In this document: positions 42,201 through 52,709 of the stretch, one piece after another
Layout of the letters: the number at the start of each line of letters is the position of its first letter
Position numbering within the stretch: the first letter of the stretch is position 1
Source: Erpobdella octoculata
Taxonomy: Eukaryota > Annelida > Clitellata > Hirudinida > Erpobdellidae
DNA length: 64,000 nucleotides
Direction: 5' to 3'
NCBI GenBank assembly: GCA_963978895.1
Contig: OZ022246.1
Span: forward strand, 7,247,932-7,311,931
Program-made: the position numbers and the translations under genes
Notes under the pieces: model-generated
What the model was told of the DNA's origin: nothing
Database searches by the model: none
The model's input: only the letters and a program-made list of their open reading frames with translations

Positions 42201-42455
42201 TACTTCTACATTTTATTTGGTAGGCTTAAATTAATTAAATATATAACTATAATAAATCTAAAACTCAACACAAACTAAAATAAAAACAAAACAAAATGCA
42301 TAAAGATTTAGAGCAGAATTAAAAAGAAAGGGCATTGTTAGCCCTTGGCCTTATTGAGATTTTTCAGGAAAGCAGCTGGAATTAAATTATTAAATTATTA
42401 AAATTAAAAAAGTCCAGTTCTCACCTGAGTTAACAACTTTCAAAAAAGACTTCAT
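39208..42455 (-). CDS. ACADS: Short-chain acyl-CoA dehydrogenase, mitochondrial (12 exons, complete)
   Basis: FAD enzyme of the first step of short-chain fatty-acid beta-oxidation (butyryl-CoA to crotonyl-CoA), passing electrons to ETF in the mitochondrial matrix. Exons: 42455-42425, 42224-42073, 41797-41648, 41426-41315, 41170-41055, 40944-40909, 40637-40467, 40236-40180, 40080-40000, 39866-39771, 39546-39490, 39360-39208. These sum to 1,212 nt (403 residues; the family is about 410). Phase closes throughout. Exon 1 gives [10 protein letters not shown], the start of a Lys/Arg/Ser-rich presequence. Later segments include [87 protein letters not shown] and the catalytic Glu in [11 protein letters not shown]. 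The donor at 39770 is GC. Intron 2 contains a SINE. Confidence 0.95.
40237..40435. repeat. Intronic minisatellite that copies the splice acceptor
   Basis: An imperfect unit of about 50 bp, CATTTCTTCAATA followed by AAATAAATAAATAA, is repeated four to five times in ACADS intron 7. On the minus strand each unit contains TATTGAAG/AAATG, the same sequence as the true acceptor and first bases of exon 8 (start 40236). Confidence 0.8.
41872..42050 (+). mobile_element. tRNA-derived SINE in ACADS intron 2
   Basis: Box A TGGCAAAGCAGTAGAGTG (from 41882) and B box GGTTCGATTC (41925-41934) lie about 43 bp apart. The body follows with CCTTAAGCAAAGAG and CATTGCTCAGGTTGAGTG, related to the SINE at 12600-12795, and the element ends in AAAATAAAATAAA. 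It is in antisense to the host gene. A cloverleaf does not close, so it is not a working tRNA. Confidence 0.7.
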
Positions 42456-43027
42456 AATGATCAACTTTCACAATATTAATTAAATATTTCAAAAAATATT
42501 GCTAGCATGCGCAACTATAAACTATAAAATAGATAGGTCAAAAGAGCCAACTTGACACGACTTTTTGATCTGGTCTGGTATGTTTTTAAGTATAAAAGCG
42601 GATGCGATTACAATTCATTAGTAATAACTTGTATTTTTCACTCTTTTACTTATTTTTTATTTAATTTTTCAAAATAGTTTTTGCTTAAATTGGTTCTAAA
42701 ATTTGGTAGATTAAATGGATTTAGTGGACCATACTGACCATAGGTCTATAGCAGAAGCGGTATACTAGCGGTGGGTCAGAGGGTCTGTTTACCCTCCTGG
42801 TCCAATTTCTAAGTAAAATGGTCTGTTTGCAAAACAAAGCAAAATGGTTGTTAAAAGTAATGTAAATGAATTTAAAAACAATATTGATTGGTTGTGGAAA
42901 GAGAAAGAACGAATGATGGAAACCGAAGATAGAGATAGAGAGACTTTCGTCTTATTTACTTTACTTTACTTTTATGATTGCATTAGTTTTGTGCACTTAG
43001 TTATTTGAAAATTTAAATCACGCTGAC
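42456..43027. other. Upstream region of ACADS
   Basis: About 570 bp of noncoding sequence. A plus-strand TATAAAAG at 42591-42598 points away from ACADS and has no recognised gene after it. A short direct repeat, GACCATA, occurs near 42728 and 42736. Confidence 0.4.
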
Positions 43028-43770
43028 GTAGTACCTATAGCTACCTTTTGACAGAGTTACCGTCTGCTGCAGGAGTGGAATAGATTGCCACAGTCGGTCG
43101 TGTCAGCTGGAGATAAATATACTTTTAGGATATTATTAGATGTTTTTTGGGGTGAAAAGGTTTATGAGTTGTGAAGACGGGGGTTTTAGATGTGTTTTAT
43201 GTTTAGTTTTTGATCTGACTCTAATTGTGTGACATTTTGCTTGTGAGGTCGTGTTGGGTTTTAGATAGGTTTTCTGTTTAATTGACACTATGTTTTCGGT
43301 TTGCATGTGATGTCGTGCTGGTTTTCTGATTACTTTTGAATTGATTCATTCATTGGTGGTGTTGGCAGTTTTCTTTTTTTCCGGTTCGTTTGTGGGGTCC
43401 TGTTGTGCTTTTTTTCTGTTCGTGCGGTTTTTTTGTGTTATTATGTTTTAGGTTTAGTTTTTGAACTGACTCCATATGTGCGACATTTTACTATGTTTTT
43501 GGTTCGCATGAGAGTTCGTGTTGAGTTTTAGATATGTTTTCTGTTTAATTGACATTATGTTTTTGGTTTGTTTGTAATGTCGTGCTGATTTTGGATATGT
43601 TTTCTGATTACTTTTGAATTGATTTATTGGTGGTGTTGACATTTTTCTTGTTTCCGGTTCGTTTGTGGGGTCGTGTTGTGCTTTTTTTCTGTTCGTGTGG
43701 TTTTTTGTTTGTAATTCGGCAAGGAGTTATTTAACTCGTGTTGACAACATAATAAGTAAATAAAGTCTTT
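43028..43770 (+). mobile_element. LINE 3' fragment with duplicated 3' UTR
   Basis: One plus-strand frame from about 43058 reads YRLLQEWNRLPQSVVSA then TFRILLDVFW to a stop near 43175, the usual C-terminal end of many LINE RT proteins. After it the T/G-rich 3' UTR is present as two tandem copies of about 250 bp (from about 43190 and 43442), sharing GTTTTCTGTTTAATTGACA and TCCGGTTCGTTTGTGGGG. It ends AATAAGTAAATAAAG. Severely 5'-truncated. Confidence 0.55.
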
Positions 43771-43939
43771 CCCCCATACTGGCCATACTGTAAAAGCTTT
43801 ATTGCTATCTTTGTTTGCGCTCTTCTGTGTTTAGACTTACTGAGCTTAATATATAAAAAAAAATCAGTGTTTAGATTAGATTACGTGACTGTAGTAGCAG
43901 AACGAGGTCTGCATTAGAATGCAGCATGAACCGAAACGA
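43771..43939. other. Short noncoding spacer
   Basis: AT-rich, no recognised feature. Confidence 0.3.
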
Positions 43940-44095
43940 GCTTTATTATTTTAAGATTTTGTGTGAAATATAGAGATTTTAGGCCTATAAAAACAGGCCG
44001 GGCCTGAAATTTTGGCCTATAAAATGGACCGGACCGAGTTGCCGACAGACTGGACCGGATCGGATAAAATCGGTCCACGTATTACTCTAGTCTGC
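43940..44095. mobile_element. GGCC-rich MITE remnant
   Basis: Contains AGGCCTATAAAAACAGGCC and GGACCGGACCGAG words and ends GGTCCACGTATTACTCTAG. The reverse complement of that end, CTAGAGTAATACGTGGACC, parallels the start CTAGAGCACTGCACGGACC of the copy at 51863. The left end is eroded. Confidence 0.5.
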
Positions 44096-45363
44096 AAGAT
44101 CAAAACTAGGCTAGCCAGTACTTCATTTCAGATAATTACTCTACAAAGTACCTCATTAAAAATTAACTCATAATAATTTAGAGATTCTTGCAGGCCTGTT
44201 TACAAATTTTTGAAATATTTTAAAAGTAGAACAATAGACTTAAAAATTGAAGAAACTTTGATCAAATCCTGTCACATTAAAACAGTATAATACTTGAAAA
44301 AATGAAAATTTCAAAAATTTATTTTTGCGATAACTGAAACAGAAGGACACACAAATTGGTATTATCTGTTGCTCCAGAGGCACTGAATTTCATTTGTGGT
44401 AAAGTAAAGCAGGTAATTTCCCATAAAATAGGCTACAAGACAGCAAGCGTGAGTAAGAATCAAACGTCATGCTCTCACTTTCAAGGCTTTGCCATTGTTT
44501 CGGTTGGCTCTGAGGATGACTGCATCACCGCGAGATGAGGAGCGGATTCTCTGCCTTCACGAATTTATTAGTGATTTCATGTAGTCAGGAAAATGTGAAA
44601 AGATGTTATACATAAGCGAGCAGAATTTTATTGTTATTTTTGCCAGAATTGGTAACCAATAAAATAAATCTGATAAAATATTAAATAAATAAAAAAAATA
44701 TAAAAAAATAAATAAATTAGTTAATAAGTTTAGTAATAAAATAATATTGCGTAAATAAATATAAAGTATAGGAATAAAGAATAATAATTTAAAAATTTTT
44801 GTAAGGAGTCAATAATAAGAAATAATGTGGAAACAATTATTCGAAATTTAATTTCAGTTTATTAATTTATTTAAATTTCCCTTTAAGAGACAAAGGATGA
44901 TAATCTTTTTAAATGAAAAATAACTCTTTCGGTTAATTGAAACATGTTACCAAAAACCGTATATCGAAACACTCATTGATTGCAATTTTAATTAATTATT
45001 TTTACCCAAATATTTACTATCTTTTGCTGATTTTTATAAGAAACCATGATCAGTTGCAGCAGAACAACGGCGATTTTCAGTTTTGAAGCGGTTACAACCG
45101 TTAATGAGATATTGAATGAACCAGGAGAGATAAACAAATCCAGCCACAAATGTTTATTAGCACTTATACATATCCAGCTTCATTTTGATATGTGGGCTCG
45201 GTAAGGTAATTTTTGTCTCTTGATACAAAAAATGACTAGAGGATAAAATAAAGAACAAACTGTTGCTTTAGTAAAACAATGTTTTAAATAATTCAAAAAA
45301 ATATTACCAAACTAGAGAAAACCCGTCAAAAATTAAACATCATCTCTCGTAGTACTTATCACA
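44096..45363. other. Intergenic, nothing recognised
   Basis: AT-rich. The 60-codon frame at 44356-44538 resembles nothing known. No splice-supported exon is seen. Confidence 0.35.
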
Positions 45364-45750
45364 TTAAATACATACATACATACATACATACATACATACA
45401 TACATACATACATACATACATACATACATACATACATACATACATACATACATACATACATACATACATACATACATACATACATACATACATACATACA
45501 TACATACATACATACATACATACATACATACATACATACATACATACATACATACATACATACATACATACATACATACATACATACATACATACATACA
45601 TACATACATACATACATACATACATACATACATACATACATACATACATACATACATACATACATACATACATACATACATACATACATACATACATACA
45701 TACATACATACATACATACATACATACATACATACATACATACATACATT
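45364..45750. repeat. CATA tetranucleotide array, 385 bp, perfect
   Basis: (CATA)n without interruptions that I can see. It has the same motif as the Helitron arrays at 36.8-37.8 kb, but no Helitron flanks are recognisable here. Confidence 0.95.
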
Positions 45751-46622
<872 letters not shown>

Positions 46623-46733
46623 TCTTCTTTACGTTCCTGTCCACACAAAAATGGTAAGATTATTAAACTATCAATCTGAGAAATATAGTCGATAATTAAA
46701 ATATGATTTTGTTTATATGTTTAACTTTATTTT

Positions 46734-46928
46734 TTAATTTTTCATTTTAATTCTTAGTTCATCTTTTTCACACGCTATATAGAGTGTGTCGTATAATTGC
46801 CAAACGTTTTGTTGGAAGATGCGGGAGATAACAATTACAATTGCAATTGAGACCAGTGCCACGAAATAAAGTGCCCCAATGAATATTTTGTCTCCCTCAT
46901 GCGTCGAGAAGTAGGGGCACATTTCCTG
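46734..46928 (-). CDS. Possible last exon of a one-pass membrane protein
   Basis: A 62-codon frame preceded on the minus strand by TATTTCAATCAG (ends 46929), a fair splice acceptor. It holds a strong hydrophobic helix (IFIGALYFVALVSIAIVIVI) and then a charged tail ending RIKMKN before TAA. This looks like the C-terminal membrane segment and cytosolic tail of a spliced protein, but no upstream exon is found, and the family is not recognised. An intronless micropeptide starting at Met 46922 is the alternative. Confidence 0.3.
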   Translation of the reverse strand, partial: QEMCPYFSTHEGDKIFIGALYFVALVSIAIVIVISRIFQQNVWQLYDTLYIACEKDELRIKMKN

Positions 46929-47389
46929 ATTGAAATATAAATATATAATCTGATAAATAAATTAATTTTTCGAGTGAGAAAAATAGAGAAAACAATGCGG
47001 AGAGTGCGAAATACTTATGGGCAGTAATTTACATATACATTAACAGTTGTTTTAGGTAATAATACTAAATACTTGAAAAATTAAAATAAGCAAAAAACTC
47101 CGCTTTGTTTTTGCAAGCCAGTCCCAAGCCTAGAGAAAGGAAGAGGGAAAACTTAAAAGGATCAAATTATGATCCACGACAGGAAGTACTTTAGTGCTTT
47201 CAACATACAGCCATAACAGTCTTAAAACACTTGGTGTAAAGGACTATAAACTATTAAAAAATAGCAAAAACGAATTAAATAAAATTGTATTTTAAGTTCA
47301 AAAATACCAGTTTATTGTCCATCAATAAACCTCATAAAAGCCTTGTATTTTTTTCTTTGCATGTGTATTTTTCACTTTATTTTATACTA

Positions 47390-47515
47390 TTGGGGTTATC
47401 CGGCATTGCCTGATGTTTTAGAGAGTTTTCTATAATCTTATCTCTCGCTTTTTTTCTCTCTTGATCCCGTTTCCATCTCAGCTTGTTTTTAACTTCCCGT
47501 TTAGTCTCATAAAAT
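47390..47515 (-). mobile_element. Decayed Helitron 3' end
   Basis: The reverse complement of GGGGTTATCCGGCATTGCC matches the Helitron 3' hairpin region with several substitutions, followed by the degenerate CTCTCGCTT/CCCGTTTCC repeats. The terminal CTAG is mutated. Confidence 0.5.
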
Positions 47516-48715
47516 CAACTTTAACAAGATAAATATAATTCTGAAGCATAAAATAATTCTTTTACTGAAAAAATAGTAGGGTAGCGAAATATTTTAAGGG
47601 GGGTCGGTTAGGGAGATTTTATTTTGTGACACCGGTATACTTTTTAAAATAAAAATACAAAAATATCGTTACTTTCTGTCATTCCACAAAACAAATAAAT
47701 TATAAAATTTAAAAATATAAATTTAATTTATAAATTTTTTATCAACAAAAATTTTTTCTAAGGTTCATACTGTTTGTAATTTCTATATTTAATATTATGT
47801 TTGAAAAAAATAAAATTTGACGTAATAAAAATATTATTAACGTAAATTTACACAATATAATTTCTATAAAAAAAAATTAAAAAAAAAACATTTTTTTTAT
47901 TGCGTTGAAAGCACAGGTCTTTTTGGCTCCAAGTATCACAGTTTGTCACTTTTGTTGACCGGCATCTCTCTTCAAGGTGTTCCTTAATAAATAAATGACC
48001 CCCTAGACAAATTAACGATCTAAAGGCCCCTCCTAGTTTGAAAATTTTAAAACCTTAAAATAGGAAATAATCAGCAATATTCAAAAAATGACTGAAAAAA
48101 AATAAAATAATAATTTATTAGTTATTATTTGCAGTGATAAAAGTTTTCAGTTGTCATACCAGCAAATAATATAATAATTTATTAGTTATTACTTGCAGTG
48201 ATAAAAGTTTTCAGTTGTCATACCAGCGATTGAGTTTGTATCTTTTTTAATAAGTTATGGAAAATGAAAAACTAGCAGATCTATAAAACAACACACAACC
48301 TAAAATAAACACACATAGACACATTTATAAAGCAAAGAACAAACGTACACACATTCATTTATACTGCATGTCACACGCATAAACTGAATAACTAGTAAAA
48401 ACGTTCTACCGCTAAACTTTAAATTTAAAAAAACTAATGATTTTTTATGGCTAATTTGTCATCTCATTAGTGCATTAATTTATTTCCTACGTCTTAAGAA
48501 AGTCACATAATTTTTTTATATAAGTATGTTTCCTCTACTCTCACTATCATTCATTATACAGTATGTGAGTGGGCGGTTAATCTAGGATTAAACTTATAAA
48601 GTCGGCTCACTGAGACATTTTTTGCAGGTTTTATTATTTGAATTGAAAACGAACTGTTACTTTTTTTTACTAAAATTCAAAACTTTAATTTATAAATGAA
48701 TTTATAAATACTTCT

Positions 48716-48764
48716 TTGAAGCAGATCTAGTTGTCTTTTCAATTCACAACTAGATCTGCTTCAA
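48716..48764. repeat. Perfect 19-bp hairpin
   Basis: TTGAAGCAGATCTAGTTGT (48716-48734) and its exact reverse complement (48746-48764) flank an 11-nt loop. No host gene is adjacent. Confidence 0.8.
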
Positions 48765-49078
48765 TCTTATTGTTTGTTTTAGCATCCAACATTTGTGAAT
48801 AAATCTTTGAATCAAAATTTTAGTTTTATCATTTTCTACATTCAAATAAGTTCACGTATGACTGATTCCAATGTTTCTCAGTCATGGCGTCCTTGATAAA
48901 TTTCAAGAAATTCAAAAATTAATTTGTTTTAAGTTTTCCGATATTTAAACACGAACACATAAGTAATCACAAATTTACAGATGTAACAAGTGAAACGTGA
49001 TAAACTTCGTTTTTTTTAAATCCTTTATAGTTTTTTAATTAGGCGGCTACTAATGCAAATTATTTTTATGGTAATTTA

Positions 49079-49120
49079 TCTACATACATAATTTCCTGCG
49101 TCTGTATGTATGTATGTATG

Positions 49121-49151
<31 letters not shown>

Positions 49152-49172
49152 GTATGTATGTATGTATGTATG

Positions 49173-49206
<34 letters not shown>

Positions 49207-49420
49207 TGTATGTATGTATGTTAGAAATTTCGCAAAACGCAGCAGCGATGGTCAACAGTCAGCAGTTGATAAAAATTAGTGCGCGCAGGTGTGTAATAAA
49301 AGTTATTACGCAATTGTACAATGTCATTAATAAAGATAAAAAAAAAGGTGGCGCTGTAATCGCAAAATAATATATAATGGGATTTTAAAAAATCCGTCAT
49401 TTTTGACGGGCTATCTCTAG
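49079..49420 (+). mobile_element. Non-autonomous Helitron, 342 bp, with TATG array
   Basis: Starts A/TCTACATACATAATTTCC (TC at 49079-49080) and ends with a hairpin CCGTCATTTTTGACGG, then CTATCTCTAG/T (CTAG ends 49420), so both termini and the A-T insertion site fit. The interior has (TATG)n and about 180 bp of other sequence. It is followed at once by another Helitron. Confidence 0.7.
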
Positions 49421-49845
49421 TTTATATATAAATGGTTGTTAGTTTATCTGTTTGTCTTTTATGCAAATCCAAACCGCTAGATCAAAATTTTGCATAGAGG
49501 TAGATCTTAAATGTATTTTTATGACCAAAAGACTTTCCAGGCCAAAACTGCCTATTTACGTACATCAAAGGTTATTGCGTAACACAATTCAAATTTAGTT
49601 TACGCAACAAAGTTTGAAGGTTTCAACCAGCTTTTAGCAAATATGTTTTACGTTTTATGGGCAAAGAGGAGTTGGGAGAAAGTGAAAGAAAGAAAAAGAG
49701 CGGGAGCGGGAAAGCAAGCGGGAGGCCGGAAAAGCGACTGGAAGCGGGAGAGCAAGCGGAAAAGGGAAAGTAAGCGGGGAAGGAAACGGTGGCGAGAGTT
49801 AAAACGATAGAAAAACCTTTAGAAACCCCGGGCAACGCTTGGTAT
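49421..49845 (+). mobile_element. Helitron copy in tandem, decayed ends
   Basis: Begins TTTATATATAAATGG (the usual TC has become TT) directly after the previous CTAG. The body shares TTTTACGTTTTATGGGC with the Helitron at 16385-16700. It then has GGGAGCGGGAAAGC repeats and a 3' CCCCGGGCAACGC hairpin that ends GCTTGGT instead of CTAGT. Confidence 0.65.
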
Positions 49846-50953
49846 GTCTATAAAATTAAAAATATTGACCACGGCCTTTTAAATACTTGACATCTGAAGT
49901 ATGTGATGCTTGAAAGTATAAATAAACTTTATAAATAAACTTGAAAAAAAATTATTATAAATTTTCGAATTAAAAAATTAACTATTGTTTTTTAAATAAA
50001 GTAAAAAAATGGTTCATTTTTCAACAGAAAATTTATAATCTTTTTAAAAAATAATTAAAGTTTTAATTGATTTTATTCTATAATTCATTCAAATTTTGTC
50101 CATCCAGTTTGAAAGTTTAGTCAAATGTAATGTTTGCAACAAAATATAAACCCACCAATTTTCAGCTTGATTGGATAACAGAAAGTTAGTTATGGGCGCG
50201 TTGCAACAATTCATCGGTTTAGACACCGGTTTTACCAAAGAGTTGTAACAATTAACCACAGTCTACATCGGTTAAGCTCAACCGCGTTGTAACAATTCAC
50301 CGCGGGCCTACACCAGTGTACAGGTGTACAGGTGTACACACCACATACACCAAAGTTTGGTTGATTGTTATTGTTGGTTTCGAGCATGCCGTTTGAACAC
50401 GTGTTTTTAGTTGAGTATGAATTAGACAAATATATATAATGCTATTACTATTGTTGAAAATGCTGAGTTGGGATTAAAGTTCCTCTAAAAACTCCTGGTA
50501 ACGCCGGGTACTCCGCAAGTATTCCTATAAAGTAATTGATATAAAACTAATATTTTGATTGATTATATGAGATGAAAATATCATATCAAAAAGTTGAAAC
50601 TTATAAATTAACAAATTTAATATTTTATACCAAACTTCAATTTTATAATTTTGAGGATTTTTATTTTTGAAACTGTGTAAACGTGGAAACCCGGAAATTT
50701 TCATCTTAATGGAAATGTTTTCCGAGATGGTAAAACCGATTTTGGAAGTCCACTAAAAATACTGTAAGATACTCAAGCTTACAGAACAAAAAGCAATTTC
50801 TTCTGCAATAGCATCAACGTATTAAAAATTGTCTCTCCAAGTTCAGCAATATTTGCAAATAGAAAGCAAAAATATGACAATAGGATTATAAACATAAACA
50901 TAAAATAAACAAATCATGAAGAAAATGTTATAATAATAAAAATAATTATACTA
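49846..50953. other. Intergenic with a repeat-like patch and a decayed Helitron end
   Basis: 50190-50345 has three diverged copies of a GTTGTAACAATTCACCG-type unit and a CAGGTGTACAGGTGTACA direct repeat, possibly the remains of a DNA transposon. 50480-50512 (AACGCCGGGTACTCCGCAAG) is a mutated Helitron 3' end. The rest is plain. Confidence 0.45.
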
Positions 50954-51481
50954 TCTATATCTATAAAAATGAATGTTTGTATATATATTAATGTCCTTTA
51001 TGCATTGCTACACCATTCATTTTCACACAACCTTGAGAGTCAAGGGGAATCAAATATAGTGAAAAAATTTTTGAAATCCGTCACAAAATGAGCGGAGCGG
51101 AGCGGGTGAGCGATCGGGAACAGGAAAGCGACCGGGAACGGGAAAGCGACCGGGAACGGGAAAACGACCGGGAACGGGAAAGCGACCGGGAACGGGAAAG
51201 CGACCGGGAACGGGAAAGCGACCGGGAACGCGGAAAGCGACCGGGAACGCGGAAAGCGACTGGAATCGGGAGAGCAAGCTTGGAAGGAAATGCGAGCAAG
51301 AGAGAAAATCGATAACAAAACTTCTGAGCGGGAAAGCGACCGGGAGCTGGAAAACGACCGAGAGCGGAAAAGCGACCGGGAACGCGACGAAAACGGGAAA
51401 GTGGAGAAGGAAAGGGGAGCGAGAGAGACAAACATTAGAAAACCTCTAAAAACCCCGGGCAACGCCGGGTAACCCCGCTAG
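50954..51481 (+). mobile_element. Non-autonomous Helitron with 18-bp minisatellite, complete
   Basis: 5' end A/TCTATATCTATAAAAATG (50954), family block ATGCATTGCTACACCATTC, CCTTGAGAGTCAAGGGG and AATGAGCGGAGCGG. About seven copies of the 18-bp unit GGGAACGGGAAAGCGACC (51115-51240) follow and then diverged units. The 3' hairpin CCCGGGCAACGCCGGG is followed by CCGCTAG/T ending 51481. This is the clearest full copy of the family in the window, at 528 bp. No protein is encoded. Confidence 0.9.
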
Positions 51482-51862
51482 TAAGTAATAAATTTTATTG
51501 ATATTATAGTTTGGGCATTACTGTTTAAGAAAATATTTTATTGATGGCATATTGCCTTGATATAAGGAAGCCTGTTGAAATTATGCATTTGTTAATAGCA
51601 GTAATATAACGTTTTTTTTTAACTTTTTTTTCGTCTCATTTAAATTTGTCTTACGAATCATTATTCATATTATTTTTACTATTGGTAATTTTTTTTAAAA
51701 TATTCAAATGTAACTGATATTAAACTTTTATTTCTAATGAATTAAAATTTAATTGAACTTTGGTTAAAATCTTTGGTTCTGTAGTTTCCCAATAGCTCTT
51801 TACAAAGCTAACGACCTTCTTCTTTTGATAACAATACCGGCAAACCAACAGTACCTACCTAC
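51482..51862. other. Intergenic, nothing recognised
   Basis: AT-rich spacer between a Helitron and the MITE. Confidence 0.35.
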
Positions 51863-52055
51863 TAGAGCACTGCACGGACCGGACCGTGATTTTTAGTGAT
51901 GCCAAAGAGGTCGAGTCAAAATTGTTTGACAAGTTAAGGATATTAGGCCTGTAAAAATGGGCCGGGCCTGAAAGTTTGGTCTATGAAACGGGCCGGTCAA
52001 GTTGACGACGGGCCAGGCCGCAGAAAATTGGTCCGTGGCAGTACTTTTCTACCTA
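51863..52055. mobile_element. GGCC-rich MITE, 190 bp, with terminal inverted repeats
   Basis: Left end CTAGAGCACTGCACGGACC, right end GGTCCGTGGCAGTACTTTTCTA: imperfect inverted repeats of about 19 bp. The interior is degenerate GGCCGGGCC words with AGGCCTGTAAAAATGGGCC. The TAGAGC... start suggests hAT. Confidence 0.6.
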
Positions 52056-52566
52056 CCAGCCATACTACGTCACCTGAAACTGTATTTGGCTGATGTGGGT
52101 TTGCCGGTAGATGATCACAGTTTTAATTGGTTGCTGGACGATAGCATGTGATAATGTTCGATTGCTTAGAATATTTCAGATAAAAAATAAAAACAAAGCA
52201 ATTTTATAAAAAAATTAGTAACTATCATGAAGAAATAAAATAATTATTAACTATTTTAAGCAATAGTTTAAAAAATTCTACTGATGTGCGGTCATCAACT
52301 AAAATTAACTTATGTACTTCACCAAGGTTAATCCGCTTTACATTCTGTATAAACTTGCTTGATCATTTCCGTAATGCAGCATAATAATCATAATAATCTT
52401 AATATTACTAAAGTATAAAAACATTAGAAATGTATTGTTTTGTCTAAACAAATAAATGGCCCAGGAAAAAAGAACCTGCCTATACTTATGAGTTAAGACA
52501 CTGTTTCAAAAATTCTGCAACTTAGACAATAGTAACAAACAACACTTTCAAATTTGGAAGATTATA
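52056..52566. other. Intergenic, nothing recognised
   Basis: 3' flank of the peptide gene; AT-rich. Confidence 0.35.
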
Positions 52567-52572
52567 TTTATT
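52567..52572 (-). terminator. Poly(A) signal AATAAA of the peptide gene
   Basis: A canonical AATAAA on the minus strand lies about 140 bp downstream of the peptide-gene stop codon. Confidence 0.5.
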
Positions 52573-52709
52573 CGTTTTTTTGTTTGTTTTTATACAAATA
52601 GTGAGGACAATTTAGAAAAGGCAAAATTTGAATTTAACTGTCTTCTTCAGTTTCTTAAAAATAAAATCCAGATTATTTAAGTAAATATAAAACTAGGCAA
52701 ATGTTTGAA

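Larger units (their letters stand above)
46929..49078. other. Intergenic with small repeats
   Basis: Contains a decayed Helitron 3' end (47390-47515), a 66-bp tandem duplication (about 48106-48236, GTGATAAAAGTTTTCAGTTG) and a perfect 19-bp inverted repeat (48716-48764). No coding exon is supported. Confidence 0.5.

Noticed and set aside
42591..42598. TATAAAAG promoter element
   Set aside because: It points away from ACADS and no gene or element start is recognisable downstream.
51115..51240. Regularly repeated 18-bp units suggesting a CRISPR array
   Set aside because: There are no spacers; the units are contiguous and lie inside a eukaryotic Helitron.
51088..51472. Arg/Glu/Ser/Asp-rich frames that look like an RS-type splicing factor
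   Set aside because: Produced by the 18-bp Helitron minisatellite; the same frames recur in every copy of the element.
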